From: Eremomyces bilateralis CBS 781.70
Lineage: Eukaryota; Ascomycota; Dothideomycetes; Eremomycetales; Eremomycetaceae
Assembly: GCF_010015585.1 (NCBI RefSeq)
Contig: NW_022985111.1
Coordinates: 1-52,329 of the forward strand
Direction: 5' to 3'
Length of the DNA: 52,329 bases
Under the pieces are notes generated by a model. The model was not told the origin of the DNA. It was given only the letters and a program-made list of their open reading frames with translations, and did no database searches. How positions within the stretch are numbered: position 1 is the first letter of the stretch; every line of letters starts with the position of its first letter. The position numbers and the translations under genes are program-made. Of the stretch, positions 30,502-42,816 are shown piece by piece.

Positions 30502-32603
30502 CTAGTCCCACTCATCTCCTCCAGACGCAGCAAGCACGCCTCCTCCAGACGCAGCAAGCACGCCGCCTCCAGACGCAGCACCAAAGTCATCTCCAGATAT
30601 GGCAGCTGCACCAGCTCCAAACGCAGCACCTGTACCACTGGTCATGTCGAAGCCATTACCCGTCACCTCTGGAGCAGGTTGAGGGCAACGCCGATCGGTA
30701 TGGCCGAACTCCTGGCAGCGACGGCACTGAACCTTGGACCAGTCGGTCGGCTTAGGGCATTGCCTCGAGTAGTGCCCAACTAACAGCAAGTCAGACATCA
30801 ATCACAAAGGTTTGTCCAGCGGCGTCACTTACGTTCGTCACAGTTGCGACACTTCACGCGCTCCATGTTGACGGACTCGGGGCATTCCTTCGCCATATGG
30901 TCCTCGGAGCTAGTGCGGTCAGCATCAATTCGATGAAGGAGAAGGACGATACTCACTCGCAGTTGCGGCAACCCTTGGGGCCGCCTCCGCTAGGGCAGTC
31001 CTTGGCGAAATGCCCCATCGTGTTGCAGCGGCGGCACTCGACGTTTGCGGCAGAGCGTTCTTCGGTGCAGTCGGCGGCACGGTGACCTTCCTTATTGCAA
31101 TTGCGGCAGACGTTTGGGTTGACGCGCGGCTTCTTGCAGTCTGGAGCCGACTGGTAAGAGTTTGCTTCAGAATGGTGGAAGCCGGAACAAACCTCGTGCA
31201 CGGTGACCCTCCTCCTCGCAGATATAGCAAAATACCTTGGCCTGCTGGTGTTCGGGCTCCTCCCGCTCCTTCTTGCAGTACTTCGCCGGGTGGCCGAGTT
31301 CTTCTGCGGGTTAGCCGTTGGCTCCTCGGGGAGAGAGCGATGCCATACCTCCGCAATTGTGGCACTTGGTCACGCCGCGATCGACCACAAATCCGGAGTT
31401 CGGGAGCCGCTCGAGGTTCTCCTCGGGGGTCTTTGGCCAGACCTTCTTCGACTTCGGTCGGACGCAGTCGGCGCTGCGCTGGAACGTGAGGAGGTATTTG
31501 AGGTTGGAGCGACCGTCGGGACCGACGATGATGTTGGTGTCGCGAGTATTGAGCGTCCACATTCCCTTAGTAATGAGGAATGGTGGAATAGTGGATAGAA
31601 CTCACGAGCGCGATCATGTAGATCTTTTTGTCCTTATTGCGAAGCTCCTTCTCGAACTCAACAAGGTCGAAGGGTTTACCCTCCTTCTTGAGAGCCACGG
31701 CGTACGACTTGAAGTACTAGATGCCAGTTAGTGCTAGGGGTCGTTAACGAAAGCGCCCACACTTGCCATCGAGAAGTCAGTGATGTCCGGGATATCCGCA
31801 GCCGTCATCATAAGCTCCCAAGCTTCAGAGCAGGTCTTCTCCGGTGCGTCATAGTCCAGGGGCCTATCCGCGGTGCAGTTGGTAGCCATATGCTCGCCCT
31901 TGCAGATGCGGCATTCTATCGGAGGCTTATCCGGGCAGTCCCTGGCCATATGGCCTTCCTGCTTGCAGCTAGATAACGATAATTCAGCGTAAACTTTCAA
32001 CTTTGGTTGGAGTTGGACAGGACTAACACATGGCATTCCATGGGAGGCTTGGTAGGACATTCCTTAGCAATATGACCTTCCTCCTTGCAGCTAGGTAGTA
32101 AGTTATGTCAGTATAACCGTTCAATCTATTAAGATTTAGAGTAGCGCTCACAAGTGGCAAGACATGGCAGGCTTGTCGGGACAGTCGCGAGCGAAGTGGC
32201 CGGGTGCATGGCAGCTAGAAGATGTCAGTGATCAACGATGCTCTCAATTGATAACCGCCCAGTCATCACTCACTAGCGACAGCCCTCATCACCACCTTGG
32301 TCTCCGCCAGCACCACCGGCGAATCCGAAATCTACACCACCGCCAGTCATCCCGAAACCGCTACCTATAGTGTGTGAGTGAGTGAGTTCAAGAGTGATGG
32401 TGATAGGAGTGAGTGGGCGTCATCGGATGAAACGAACCATCCAAACCGCCGGTGGTGGGCTTGAAGCCACCGGCATTGCCATTGCCATTCCAGTTTTCTG
32501 CAGCGTCGCTAAGTTAGTAAACGTGCTGAAGTGAGGTGATGAGTTATGATATGAAGGTGTGTCGCCACAACGACAGGGATAACTCACCGGTACCGAATTC
32601 CAT
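30502..32603 (-). CDS. multi-zinc-knuckle protein, CnjB-like, twelve exons
   Basis: Exons on the minus strand: 32603-32588, 32497-32438, 32364-32274, 32214-32152, 32090-32028, 31968-31761, 31716-31606, 31565-31349, 31303-31193, 31140-30957, 30909-30833, 30779-30502; 492 residues. Every phase agrees. The donor at 31760 (GTGGGC) is unusual and the intron at 31566-31605 is only 40 bases. I count eleven CCHC-type knuckles. Four are in the N-terminal half (CRYCHAPGHFARDC, CHFCKEEGHIAKEC, CHVCKQEGHMARDC and a shorter CRICKGEHMATNC). Seven are in the C-terminal half, from CHNCGEELGHPAKYC to CRRCQEFGHTDRRC. A helical domain of about 130 residues separates the arrays. Such proteins bind single-stranded RNA or DNA. 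Fungal relatives are annotated as CnjB zinc-knuckle factors. The tail is Ala/Gly/Ser-rich and carries a 24-base tandem repeat. Confidence 0.85.
30517..30580. repeat. 24-base tandem repeat in the CnjB-like tail
   Basis: Two perfect 24-base copies and a third partial one encode repeated GGGVLAAS in the C-terminal tail, in frame. Confidence 0.85.
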
Positions 32604-33074
32604 GCTGACTGAAGCGTGTCACGAAACTATTGTAGTAGAAAGCCGGAGGATGACGATGATATTTGGCTGCGCGGAACAATGCAAGTTTGCGAGGATCATT
32701 GGCAAACGAAGGGAAGAAGGATCGGATGGAGGGTGAGAGAGTGGAAGAAGTGGGAAGTTCATTTGTTGTTCTTTAAACTGAGGCGCGACTGGTATAGGAG
32801 AAGTGATAAACCACTAGGGAAAATAAGTGAATTCACTTCACATGCACAATCGTGGTGAGCTACATGAAAGAAACAAGGGCGTGAAGATGTGGAACGTCAT
32901 AGAACGTGAAGTCAACACAAACGCCTTACCCCTAATAAGGCTATAGCATAGAAGCAAACCACTGGATCTAGGCAGGGAAGGTGATATTGCCGCTGCTCTG
33001 CTAAGTGAGAGAAAGACAACATCGTAACTGCGGATACAACATGAAGCATAAGCACTCAGTCATTGTATAGAGGA
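32604..33074. other. promoter region of the CnjB-like gene
   Basis: Both flanking genes are on the minus strand, so this holds the CnjB-like promoter and the 3' flank of the methyltransferase. No gene is seen. Confidence 0.4.
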
Positions 33075-33958
33075 TTATATGGCCTTTCCCCCCAAACACG
33101 CCAGAAACGGAAACTCTCCCGTCCCCGCACCCTCGTCTATTGGCTTCTTCAGCGTATGCGGCCGCTCCACCCGGACGTTCGAGAACCCCGCCGCCCGCAT
33201 CAGTTCCTCAATCTCCTCTTTCACAATCCCATGCCGCTCCACCCCTTCCATCTTCGACTCCGGATGGAACTTGCGGGCCGCGGGTCCGAAATTCTCGAAG
33301 TCTAGGAAGATCGCCACGCCGCCGGGGGCGAGCACGCCGAACATCGTTTTCAAAAACGGCTGGAGTTCGGGGATGTGGTGAAGGAGGAGGTTCGAGATCA
33401 GCAGATCGAACCGCTTAGGCGCGCCGCCGTTTGAGTCGTCCTGGAGGGCGGGATCGTCTGGGTCGGTGATCAACGCGCAGACCGGTCGGATATTGCTCGA
33501 CGCTTCCGGATTGGCGACGGACAGTTTCAGCTTCAGCGCTTCCACCATGCCGTGTGATAGGTCCACGGCGACCAGAGATTCCACATGGCGGGAAAAGGGG
33601 AGGGATAGCAGGCCGGTCCCGCACCCGAATTCGATGGCGGAGAGCTCTGACGATGGTCAGCGAGCTGGCGGTCAAGGGAAAGCACCAATGTAAAATCTAC
33701 AGGCTCAGAAATCAAGGAGCGGGAGGGCATAAAGGCATCGTGGAAGTAGCGTGGTTGAACGATAAGCAGAACCAAACGCCCACCCGCCGAACAGGAACAT
33801 CCGCAAGAAGTCAAGAAGCAACGTCGCTCACCTCGTCGATCGTCCTGTAACTGCGGACAATATTTTAAAATGGCCTCCAGCGCACGCTCGCTGGCCTCTT
33901 TGACCGTGGGATTCGTATCCCACTCCGCCGCCTCCTTATCAAACCGACTTTCGGCCAT
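33075..33958 (-). CDS. class I SAM-dependent methyltransferase
   Basis: Exons on the minus strand: 33958-33832 and 33646-33075; 232 residues, intron 185 bases. The start chosen is MAESRFDKEAAEWD (a GTG precedes it in frame). The SAM-binding fold is clear: motif I IEFGCGTGLLSLPF just after the junction, acidic strand-2 residue in LVAVDLSHGM, motif III-like FDLLISNLLLHHI and the strand GGVAIFLDF. Proteins with this FDKEAAEWD start are small-molecule methyltransferases of the UbiE/Tam-like type; the substrate cannot be told. No targeting signal is visible. The intron is longer than its neighbours, but both splice sites and the motif I continuity support it. Confidence 0.85.
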
Positions 33959-35330
33959 CACAGCATATATTGTCCGATTGCGGGGATGCGGGAAGCGTGG
34001 GGACGAGGCCTGCGCGTCGATGTTCGTTACCGTGTCGTCGGCGCCGGTGAAGGTCGATGCCGATGAAGATCGATGGAGCCTGAGGTTGATGGAGAACTGG
34101 TGAGGAATGCAGGATTTTGTGATATTACCGGCAATTACCGACCTACCGGGTGGAATGTCGTTCGGTCGTTCACGAATCCGCCCATCACATCGTCATCGCG
34201 AAGCTAAGGACTAAGTTTACGCGGCTAAAAATCTTCCGGGTGGCGGTCCAAAGGTGAAACTAGACAGCACAGCCTGGTGCGACTCGAAGTCGAGAACTCT
34301 CAACTAAAGAATCAGGAATTCGGAGTCGAGATGCAGGGACATCGATGCACCACAGGTGTGGCTGGTACAACTGTCAAGAAATCTGGCAGCGCAACCATGA
34401 ACCATGATTTATTGTCCATCGACCAACCCCTCTGTGGACCATTCCGGAGAATTGATGCGTGAATCGGTCCGGCTCACTGGGCGGGAGTTAGCCAAGCTTC
34501 AAGTTCTAAGTTCCAAGGTATCCGATGCGCCGGCCAAGGGGCCAAGGGGGCCAAATAAGTTCCTTGGATAAAAAAGGCGGGGATACTTCGTAGGGCAGGA
34601 CTATGCGTAGATCAGTCGAGTTTGACTGAGCCTCCAGCTGACGACGTTTCTCTGACATGAGGGGTTGAAGACAAAGCTCCTGCATTCTAGGTCGACCATG
34701 TGGCTAATAGGATCGTACTGCAGCTACTATTATTGAGGGGCACGATAGTCACGACTCGCAAGGTAAGGCTCATTTACGCGGTACTCATGGTATACAAGAT
34801 CTTGCTCCGCCTCGACGCGATGATGATGATTTAGAGGAGAAGAAGGGCGGACAGGATGCTGAGCCATCATTAGCGGACGGCATTCAGGTTCAGGACGCCT
34901 CTTTATGCATCCCCCTGGTATCTCGTAGTGCAGTACAGGTGTGTGTCAACAGGTCCGAAACTCCAGCTGCCTCCTTGACTCGAAGTAGCCGCCTTCAGCC
35001 ACGTCTCCTTCCAGCCTCTGAGGCTTGGGTTGTTGTCCATGCTGACTGTTGACCGGCCTGATATTCCATAAACACTTGTTGACCACTCCCAACTCCCATC
35101 GAGACGCAGCTTGCTTCAACACCCTCTTTTTGATCCGTGGCCTGTTTATTCGTCGTCCTTCAAGAGTAGAGAGTGATCCATTACTGGATCAGGTATACGC
35201 GGCGCCTAAACGTGAAACAACCCGACGTAATCACTAGGACTCTACAGTCTACTCCTGTCGGAAGCCAAACCGGTTCGAGTTCGCATAGAGAGCACATGAG
35301 ATATCGTCACGTTCAACCTTGCTCAACGTC
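33959..35330. other. intergenic, chitin synthase upstream region
   Basis: About 1.37 kb between divergent genes with no supported coding frame, repeat or RNA gene that I can see. Confidence 0.4.
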
Positions 35331-38300
35331 ATGTCCTATAACCGCCTCGGTGAGTAACGCTGTCATTTCTATTCCTCCTCTCGGTCCCATGGTTCGGGGA
35401 ATTCGATGCTCCAGTTTGTTAGAAGTTGGACCCTCGACCCATTTGTTTGTCTGTGGATCCTTCAAAGTTCAAACCTTTAAACATTAGTGCCTTACCGTCG
35501 CCCTTACATACAATATCCGCCCCCCCCGCATTCCTCCCCTAATCTACGCCAAGGGATGCGCAATTTCCTTTGGCTCCTCATACATTTTCATACACTCGTT
35601 TCATCGTTCGACGTTTCTGATTATTTCCGCTAACATCTTTCGCTGTCGCTCAAGGCTCTGTTGGCGGCCACACTGACGACGATTACGACGACCGATACCA
35701 CGCCTCCCAGGAACAGGTCCCGATGAACAACCTCCCACAGAATCGAATCGCCTCACCTGGGCACCCGAATCAGGGTTACCAGCTGGAAGAACGCTATGGC
35801 TCGCCGTTAGAAATACCTGTCGGTCCTGGTCCCGGTCCAGGCACGCCATCGGATCGATTACAAGGGCAGCCGACCGTAAGTCGACGCGACGCGATCATGG
35901 TTCAAAGCGCATAGCTGACGTGTCTTTATCAGTATTCGGTCGAGGGAATGCACAATTCATTCGGCCATAACGAACAATACGACACCACCTATCCCCCTCA
36001 ACACCAGCCCCGTCCAGGCGACTATGCCCTCAACCCCGACGACCACCATGACGCATACTTCTCGCAACCGTACAACCCTTCGCCGCAAGAGGGCCGGCCG
36101 CAAGAGGGCCGGCCGCTCAATCAATATTCCTCTCAGGAAGGAGGATGGCACGACTATGATGACGATAGGCCAATTCTCCAACCCGACAATGTCTACGGTC
36201 CGGATCCCCACAGCCCTGCCAGTCCACATGCGCAGGATCCCTTCCAAGGTGCATATACGGACGCGGCTCCTCAACCGACCCCGAGCCCTGCGCCGGTGCC
36301 GATTCGGAGATGGAAGACCGTCAAAGAGGTGCAATTGTTCCAGGGCAACCTCGTCCTCGATTGTCCCATCCCTCCCCGACTCCTGAATCAAGTCCCGCAT
36401 GCGCAAGCTCCGGAACGCGATGAATTCACCCACATGCGCTACTCCGCCGCGACGTGCGACCCGTCGAACTTTTTCGAGGAGCGCTTCACGCTGCGCCAGC
36501 GGCTGTTCGCCAAACCGCGTCATACGGAGCTGTTCATCGTCATCACCATGTACAACGAGGAGGACGAGCTGTTCGCGCGGACGATGATCGGCGTGATCAA
36601 GAACATCGAGTACATGAATTCGCGCACAAGCAGTAAGACGTGGGGAAAGGATGCCTGGAAGAAGATCGTCGTGTGTGTGGTCAGTGACGGTCGTGCGAAG
36701 ATCAATCCGCGAACGAGAGCCGTCCTAGCTGCCATGGGGGTTTACCAGGACGGCATCGCGAAGCAGCAGGTCAATGGGAAGGACGTGACGGCGCATATCT
36801 ACGAGGTACGTCAACCCTATCCAAAATCATTCGACGCATATTGACACAGCACAGTATACGTCGCAGATGGCGCTCGAGATCAAGCGTGGCGTGGTCCAGG
36901 TGAAACGAGGAAGCACCCCGATTCAGATGCTCTTCTGTCTTAAAGAGAAGAACCAAAAGAAGATCAATTCGCATCGATGGTTCTTCCAGGCGTTCGGTAC
37001 CGTGCTCGACCCGAACATTTGCGTGTTGATCGACGCCGGCACGCGTCCCGGGAAGGATTCCATTTACCATCTGTGGAAGGCCTTCGACCTGGAGCCGATG
37101 TGCGCCGGGGCGTGCGGTGAGATTAAGGCCATGTTGAATAAAGGCAGGAACCTTATCAATCCCCTGGTCGCGACGCAGAATTTCGAGTACAAGATGAGCA
37201 ATATCCTCGATAAGCCGTTCGAATCCGCCTTTGGCTTCATCTCCGTGTTGCCCGGCGCCTTCTCCGCCTACCGATGGATGGCGTTGCAGAACGACAAGAC
37301 CGGACAGGGACCGCTCGAGAAGTACTTCCTTGGGGAGAAGCTCCACGGCGCCAACGCCGGCGTTTTCCAGGCGAACATGTACCTGGCCGAGGATCGAATC
37401 CTCTGCTTCGAACTGGTCTCCAAACGCAACTGCTCGTGGATCCTGCAGTACGTCAAGTCCGCTAACGGCGAGACGGACGTGCCCACGGAGATGTCCGACT
37501 TCATCCTACAGCGTCGTCGATGGTTGAACGGCTCCTTCTTCGCCGCGGTGTACGCCCTCGCGCACGCGTTTACCATCTTCCGCAGCGACCACTCGTTCCT
37601 GCGAAAGGTCATGTTCCTGTTCGAGTTCCTCTACCAAACCATCAGCATGATCTTCGCCTGGTTCGCCATCGGAAACTTCTTCCTGGTGTTCCGTATTCTG
37701 ACCGACTCGTTGCGCGACCCGCTGCTGCTGGGGACTGCGGGGAGGATTTTGGCGATCGTGTTTCAGTGGCTGTATGTGGCGGTGCTGGTCACTTGTTTCG
37801 TGCTCGCGCTGGGGAACCGGCCGCAGGGCTCGAATAAGTTTTACATGAGCATGGTGTACTTCTGGTGTCTCATCATGGGGTACGTTCCCTTTCTTCGTGA
37901 TGCGTCGACAAGCTAACGGCTCATAGGTATCTGATGTTCGCATCGATCTACATTACGGTGCGGGGCATTCAAGAGGAGACCAAGGATGGCGATTTCAGCG
38001 TCTCGGAACTCTACAAGAACCCGCTCTTCTTTACGCTTATTGTGTCTCTTCTCTCCACCTACGTCATGTACTTCATTGCATCCTTCCTCTTCTTTGACCC
38101 ATGGCACATGTTCACTTCGGTAAGTCCCCTGAACATTCTCAAAATGACCTGAAGTTGACGTCTCTTCAGTTCATCCAATACCTCCTCCTAACCCCGACGT
38201 ACATCAACATCCTCAACGTCTACGCCTTCTGCAACACCCACGACATCTCCTGGGGTACCAAAGGCGACGACAAAGCCGAGAAGCTCCCCTCCGCTAACAC

Positions 38301-38739
38301 CAAGCCCGGCGGTAAAGTCGCCGTCGACATCCCCACCGACGACGCCGACCTCAATACCCAATACGAGACTGAATGCCGCGTCTTCGCCTCCAAGTACGAG
38401 GTCCCCAAGAAGATCCCCTCCCCCTCTGACAAGCAGGAGGACTACTACAAGGGCTTCCGCAGCGCCGTCGTGCTGCTGTGGATGTTCACCAACCTCGCCC
38501 TGTGCGCCGTCGTGCTGGCCACGGGGGGGCTACAGGTCTCCGTCGATCCGGAGAAGCGGGATGAGGACTCGAATAATCGGGCGAAGATCTACATGGCGGT
38601 TATCCTGTGGAGCGTGGCGGGACTGAGTATGGTGCGGTTTATCGGCGCGCTTTGGTTTTTGATTGTGCGCATGGTGAGTCTGCCCTCTTCCCACACTTCT
38701 TCGATCCCAACTAACCTCCGCTAGTTCCGCGGTGTCTAA
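35331..38739 (+). CDS. chitin synthase (class I-III type)
   Basis: Exons 35331-35349, 35655-35875, 35933-36805, 36855-37879, 37927-38119, 38170-38673, 38725-38739; 949 residues. The first exon has only six codons plus one base (MSYNRL), before a 305-base intron; the last has five codons (FRGV and stop). All phases agree. It polymerises N-acetylglucosamine from UDP-GlcNAc into chitin at the plasma membrane. The first 200 residues are disordered and rich in Pro, Gln and Asp. The catalytic domain has [39 protein letters not shown] and the QRRRW signature. About seven membrane segments follow, with [19 protein letters not shown] between two of them. The core fits classes I to III; I cannot fix the class from memory alone. 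Confidence 0.95.
36083..36112 (+). repeat. 15-base perfect tandem duplication in the chitin synthase gene
   Basis: Two identical 15-base units encode PQEGR twice in the disordered N-terminal region. Confidence 0.85.
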
Positions 38740-39793
38740 ACGCCGCTCGATACGTTTGGTTTCGGTGTCCGGTTCTCACGAAACGGATTTTGTCTATCTA
38801 CCATGTTTCTACCATCTTTGTTCCCGTCCCGTGTTTTGGGTCGAAGATCGCATCGAAACCCATCATGAAAACTGCTGTTATGTATATCAACCGAGCTGGT
38901 CTTGCAGCCGTTTGTTTTCTCCATCTCATGTCAAACTATATTGGGGGCACCCGGCTCGTTGTATAAAATTATCGGTTCTTGGTTTCTGTGTGCAGTATGA
39001 GAGAATGTCGCTACGGATTTGACTTTGATACATAAAGTCCCTTACTGACCGGTCCCGGTGACTGGGCTCAAACTCGAGTGAATAAACCTAGCCGCATGGA
39101 ACAGTCGGCCGTCTCTGAGTCGGCGGATATATACTCAATTTGGATCCTTAGTATATTCCGCTCGTGAGTTCGTGACATTAGGCTGGAAATCACTCTTTGC
39201 TGTGTTATCACTTATGCTCAGCCAGTGGGCGAGAACAAATATGCCTCAGACAATGAGGCCTGAATTGGCCCAGCCATGTCATCCAATCAGAGCTAGCCAT
39301 CGCCGTTGGTTGTGGCTGGGGTCCTCGCCCCTGACGCCACCGAAGACGGCAGAGACGGGAGCCTCCACGTCGTCACAGTTATCTTTGCTGCGGTCACTAC
39401 CAACTGGTGTTCATCGCCTCTATCTGCGGGGTGTTCGGATGGCTGGGATATCATGTCGACGTCGTAGGCATCCCTTTTTGTGCCCAATCGGTCAGTCACT
39501 TGGAGCGATGTGGAATAAGCTGATTTGTTGATAGGCTTGTTGAGTTTCGCTTGTATCTTTCGTTGTGCCCCTGTTGACAACTGACATTCACATCGACCAC
39601 CTCTCTGCTTTTATCCTCCTCGTTTCTTAAATATCTTAAGCAATGCGCTGCTAATTCAGGCGCATGATATACAATACCTTGGCCGGGAGGGGTTCTGTCC
39701 CTTGCTTCATTAGAGTCGATGTTTCTCTAGTCTGATCATGATACATCTGAAATCCCCGCGTTTCCCTAACCTTTCACGAGTCCGACACTGAAA
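38740..39793. other. intergenic
   Basis: 3' flank of the chitin synthase gene and promoter of the next gene. No supported gene; 39000-39180 is AT-rich. Confidence 0.4.
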
Positions 39794-41129
39794 ATGGTAT
39801 TCGGGTTACAACGTCGCGGTAGCGTGCCAGCAACCCCCGCCTCCCACCGCTCCGACGAAGACTCGCGGGAAACCCCCCTCCAGGTCCGTCGACTTGTCGC
39901 GCTCAACGCTCCGCTACACAAACTACAGATCAGTCAACGGACCATCTACGAGCGGTTCCTTCCAGGAGGGACCTACATCTCCGCCCACGTCGCCCGCCAA
40001 CAGCCTGGATACTTCAGCAACGATCGCATCGGTGTGCATATCCCGCGCATGCATTTCGTAGCGATCTCCTTCACGTTCCACGCGTCGCATAGCTCCAAGC
40101 AGCGGTTCAAAGCCGCTGAGATCTCCGTTGGCGTCACATGTCCGTCGCGGCGTGGCACCAGTAGCGGAATTTCTGGTGTCCCCGGGGAATATCCGCGGAT
40201 CATCAAGTACGCACCGCATCTCGTCTATGGCGCAATCTCTCCCGAGAACATGAAATGGCAGTTCAACTTAACCGGATCCCTAGGCATCAGCCAGACGCCG
40301 TTGAACGCCTCTCTGCGACCCAGCCGCGGCTACACCAGTTCGGCGACCGTGTACCGATCCATGCGAATCCAAGGCTCCAGCCGCACCGCCTACGTTCATC
40401 GAAACGGTCCCGCGTCCAGCAAAGCTCGAAAGGAGTCGGACTGGGACGCCGTACCCGACGGCGAGGTCGTCTGGACCGTCGAAGAAAACCCCCTCCAAAA
40501 ATCTGGCCTCCCCACCGAATTCACCTTCGTGATGCTCATCTCCCGCCCGGAGAGTCTCTCCGACCGCGACGTCCAAGTCCACGTCCGCGTGAACCCCACG
40601 ATTACGTACAGCGCGGCGCATTACTGGCGCTGGATGCTCGACCGATGGTATCCGCCGGCGAACATCGATCAAACGTCTCCTTTGACGCTGGCGTATCGGA
40701 CGGGGCAGCCGTTCGATGAAGATCCGACGGATGGGGAAGAGTTCAACTTTTCCCAGATTTTGGAGGACTTTGATGAGCAGGTGGAGTTGCCGGGGACGAC
40801 GTATACGCTAAAGGTAGGGTCGTTCTTACGTCTCTGGAGTAGTGGCTTACCTATTACAGGATCCGATCAAGACTGTCCTTGATCCTCGGGGACAAACTCA
40901 TAGGCATCAGGATTGGGGCGCTGAAAGATCGGATGGAAGGATTGGAGACATCGAGTCCCAATCGGCGACCTTGGTTCCGACGCCCAATATCGCAAAGCCT
41001 CGAGTTGCTCAACCGGCCCAAGGCCAGAGCACTCAAACCACTGTGCCGACCGTCGCCCGGCAGCTTGACTCCAATGAGACATCGATGAAATCGGTTCAGA
41101 TTACGGATGTTCCGCAGCAGGAGGTATGA
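39794..41129 (+). CDS. conserved-looking fungal protein of unknown function
   Basis: Exons 39794-40813 and 40860-41129; 429 residues, intron 46 bases, phase 0. I do not recognise the family. A folded core spans about residues 33-330, with alternating beta strands (FVAISFTFHASH, EISVGVTCP) and a C-terminal half containing VVWTVEENPLQKSGLPTEF, then FTFVMLISRPESLSDRDVQV and VHVRVNPTITY. The strand-rich pattern suggests a beta-sandwich such as an arrestin- or lectin-like fold; this is inference. An acidic region (DEDPTDGEEFNFSQILEDF) follows and the last 90 residues are polar, Gln/Thr-rich and probably disordered. There is no signal peptide or membrane segment, so it is probably cytosolic or nuclear. 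Confidence 0.7.
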
Positions 41130-41430
41130 GATTGAAGCGCCTGCGTACATTCCCGCGAGATAAATCCGTTAGAGGTACCGTGCTTCTTATGAACAAGAGG
41201 TTGAAGCTGAATAGAATCACTGCATGACACTTCTACAAGCCCCATGCGCCAGTATTTCTTGGTTAATGGTTCTTCCTTAGCCAACGCCCTATCATCGGCA
41301 AAGATTTTGGCATGGAGAATTATCAATCACAAGAATCGTTCCCCAAGTCATGTCCCTGGTTCGCCATGCCGACTCCATTAAATCTAGAATAGCAACTGTG
41401 AACGGTGAGTCCCAAGCAAGTTATCACCGC
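41130..41430. other. intergenic between convergent genes
   Basis: About 300 bases of shared 3' flank; nothing else seen. Confidence 0.4.
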
Positions 41431-42356
41431 CTAGCGTTCCATCCTGTCCTCGTCCTCCTCCTCCTTGGCCTTCCCTAATCCATGCTCCTTGAGCAGAGCA
41501 TCAATCTCCTCCGCACCCCACAAGTGATGGTAGACCTTGCCCTCTTTCGTCTTGCCCACGGTAGCAAATTCAACTGTTCATGGATTAGTCGGGTATTTTG
41601 CGACGGGGTGACAGACGTACTCTTCTCGCTGCTCAAATTGGTCGAGTCCATGGTCTTGCTCAGCACCTTCACCGCCAGTCCGCACGCTTCCTTCAGATTA
41701 CAGTCCCCATTATAATCCTGCTTCAGCAAGCTCTGCGCGCTTGCATTGTTCGCGCCCACGCTCGTGGCCTTCCATCCGCCGTAGTTACCGCTCGGGTTAC
41801 TCTGGTACAGCTGGAAGTGGGTCTGCGGGTCGTAGCCGGCGTAGATGAAGGACACGCCGAACGGACGCAGACCGCCGTGTTGCGTGTACCCTTGCTTCAG
41901 ATCGCACAGCCGACGGACGAGCTGCTCGCAGGGGATGTCTTCGTTGTATGTGAGGAGGTAGCGTTGGGCGGCTTGTCGGGCGTAGTTGATGAGGATGTTG
42001 GCGTCAGCCGTCATTCCAGCCACGGCGCAGATCATGTTGCTAGAGGGAAAGGGTTTAGCATGGTCGGTCGGAAGATTGTCAGGACCTCTACGCACTCGTT
42101 GAGGATGTAAAGCTTCTCGGCGGAAGTGTCCTGCTCCAACAGCTTGCTCGTGACCTTCCTCTCCGCGGCCAGGACGATTCCATCCTGGGCGAGAATCCCC
42201 AGGGCCGTTCCTGCGTGTGAGATGGCTTCCAGGGCGTATTCCACCTGGTACAGGCGACCCTCTGGGGAGAAGATAGTAGTCTACGATTAGCTGTCAGCAA
42301 GGCGTCGTGAACCCTTCACGGTAGGCACCTACTCTTGAATCGTATCTTCGCGACAT
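41431..42356 (-). CDS. pre9: 20S proteasome subunit alpha type-4 (Pre9/PSMA4)
   Basis: Exons on the minus strand: 42356-42333, 42280-42096, 42039-41621, 41573-41431; 256 residues, all phases consistent. It is one of the seven alpha subunits that form the outer rings of the 20S core and gate substrate entry. The start [20 protein letters not shown] is the alpha-type signature, followed by [30 protein letters not shown] and [13 protein letters not shown] are typical of the alpha-4 subunit. The end is charged ([13 protein letters not shown]), as in fungal Pre9. It is divergent from the Urn1-like gene with about 460 bases between starts. Confidence 0.95.
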
Positions 42357-42816
42357 GCTGGCGGGTTACGGTGTTTGACCGAAGGGAAACAAGTGAATAA
42401 CGGGACAGTGTCGAAACGGCAATATATGCGACCGAATAGGGCTGGAGGTCAACAGGAGCAGGGAAGTAGTGCAGGGAAATGGAGAGTTCAGTGTTAGTGA
42501 AGCTCTCGTTGACTTCCGATAGTTATGTCAAGCTGCTGGAGGTCCCAAGGCAGGAGCTCGAACGCGTGCAGCGCCAAGACTAGCCGTTTGTGCCTTACGG
42601 CCTTAGGCTGTCAGGCTGAAACAACATGCGCCACATGCGCCACACTTAATCTGCAGAGCCGCAATTGACATCACAGCCACATGGTTTGAGATATCTCAAT
42701 GGAAGTCGACAAGGTCAACTTGCTGATCACTCTCAACATACCAGTGGTTACTGGTGTCTTCATGCTTGACTACATCGTGTCTGATACCTCTATCTAATAT
42801 CCGCGACTAGAACACA
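42357..42816. promoter_or_regulatory. divergent promoter of proteasome alpha-4 and Urn1-like genes
   Basis: The intergenic region of 460 bases serves both genes. I looked for the Rpn4-type GGTGGCAAA element on both strands and saw no exact copy. Confidence 0.45.

Noticed and set aside
31734-31760. Alternative donors GTGTGG and GTTAAC for the CnjB-like intron
   Set aside because: GTGTGG gives the wrong phase and GTTAAC an intron of only 32 bases; GTGGGC is the only one that fits.
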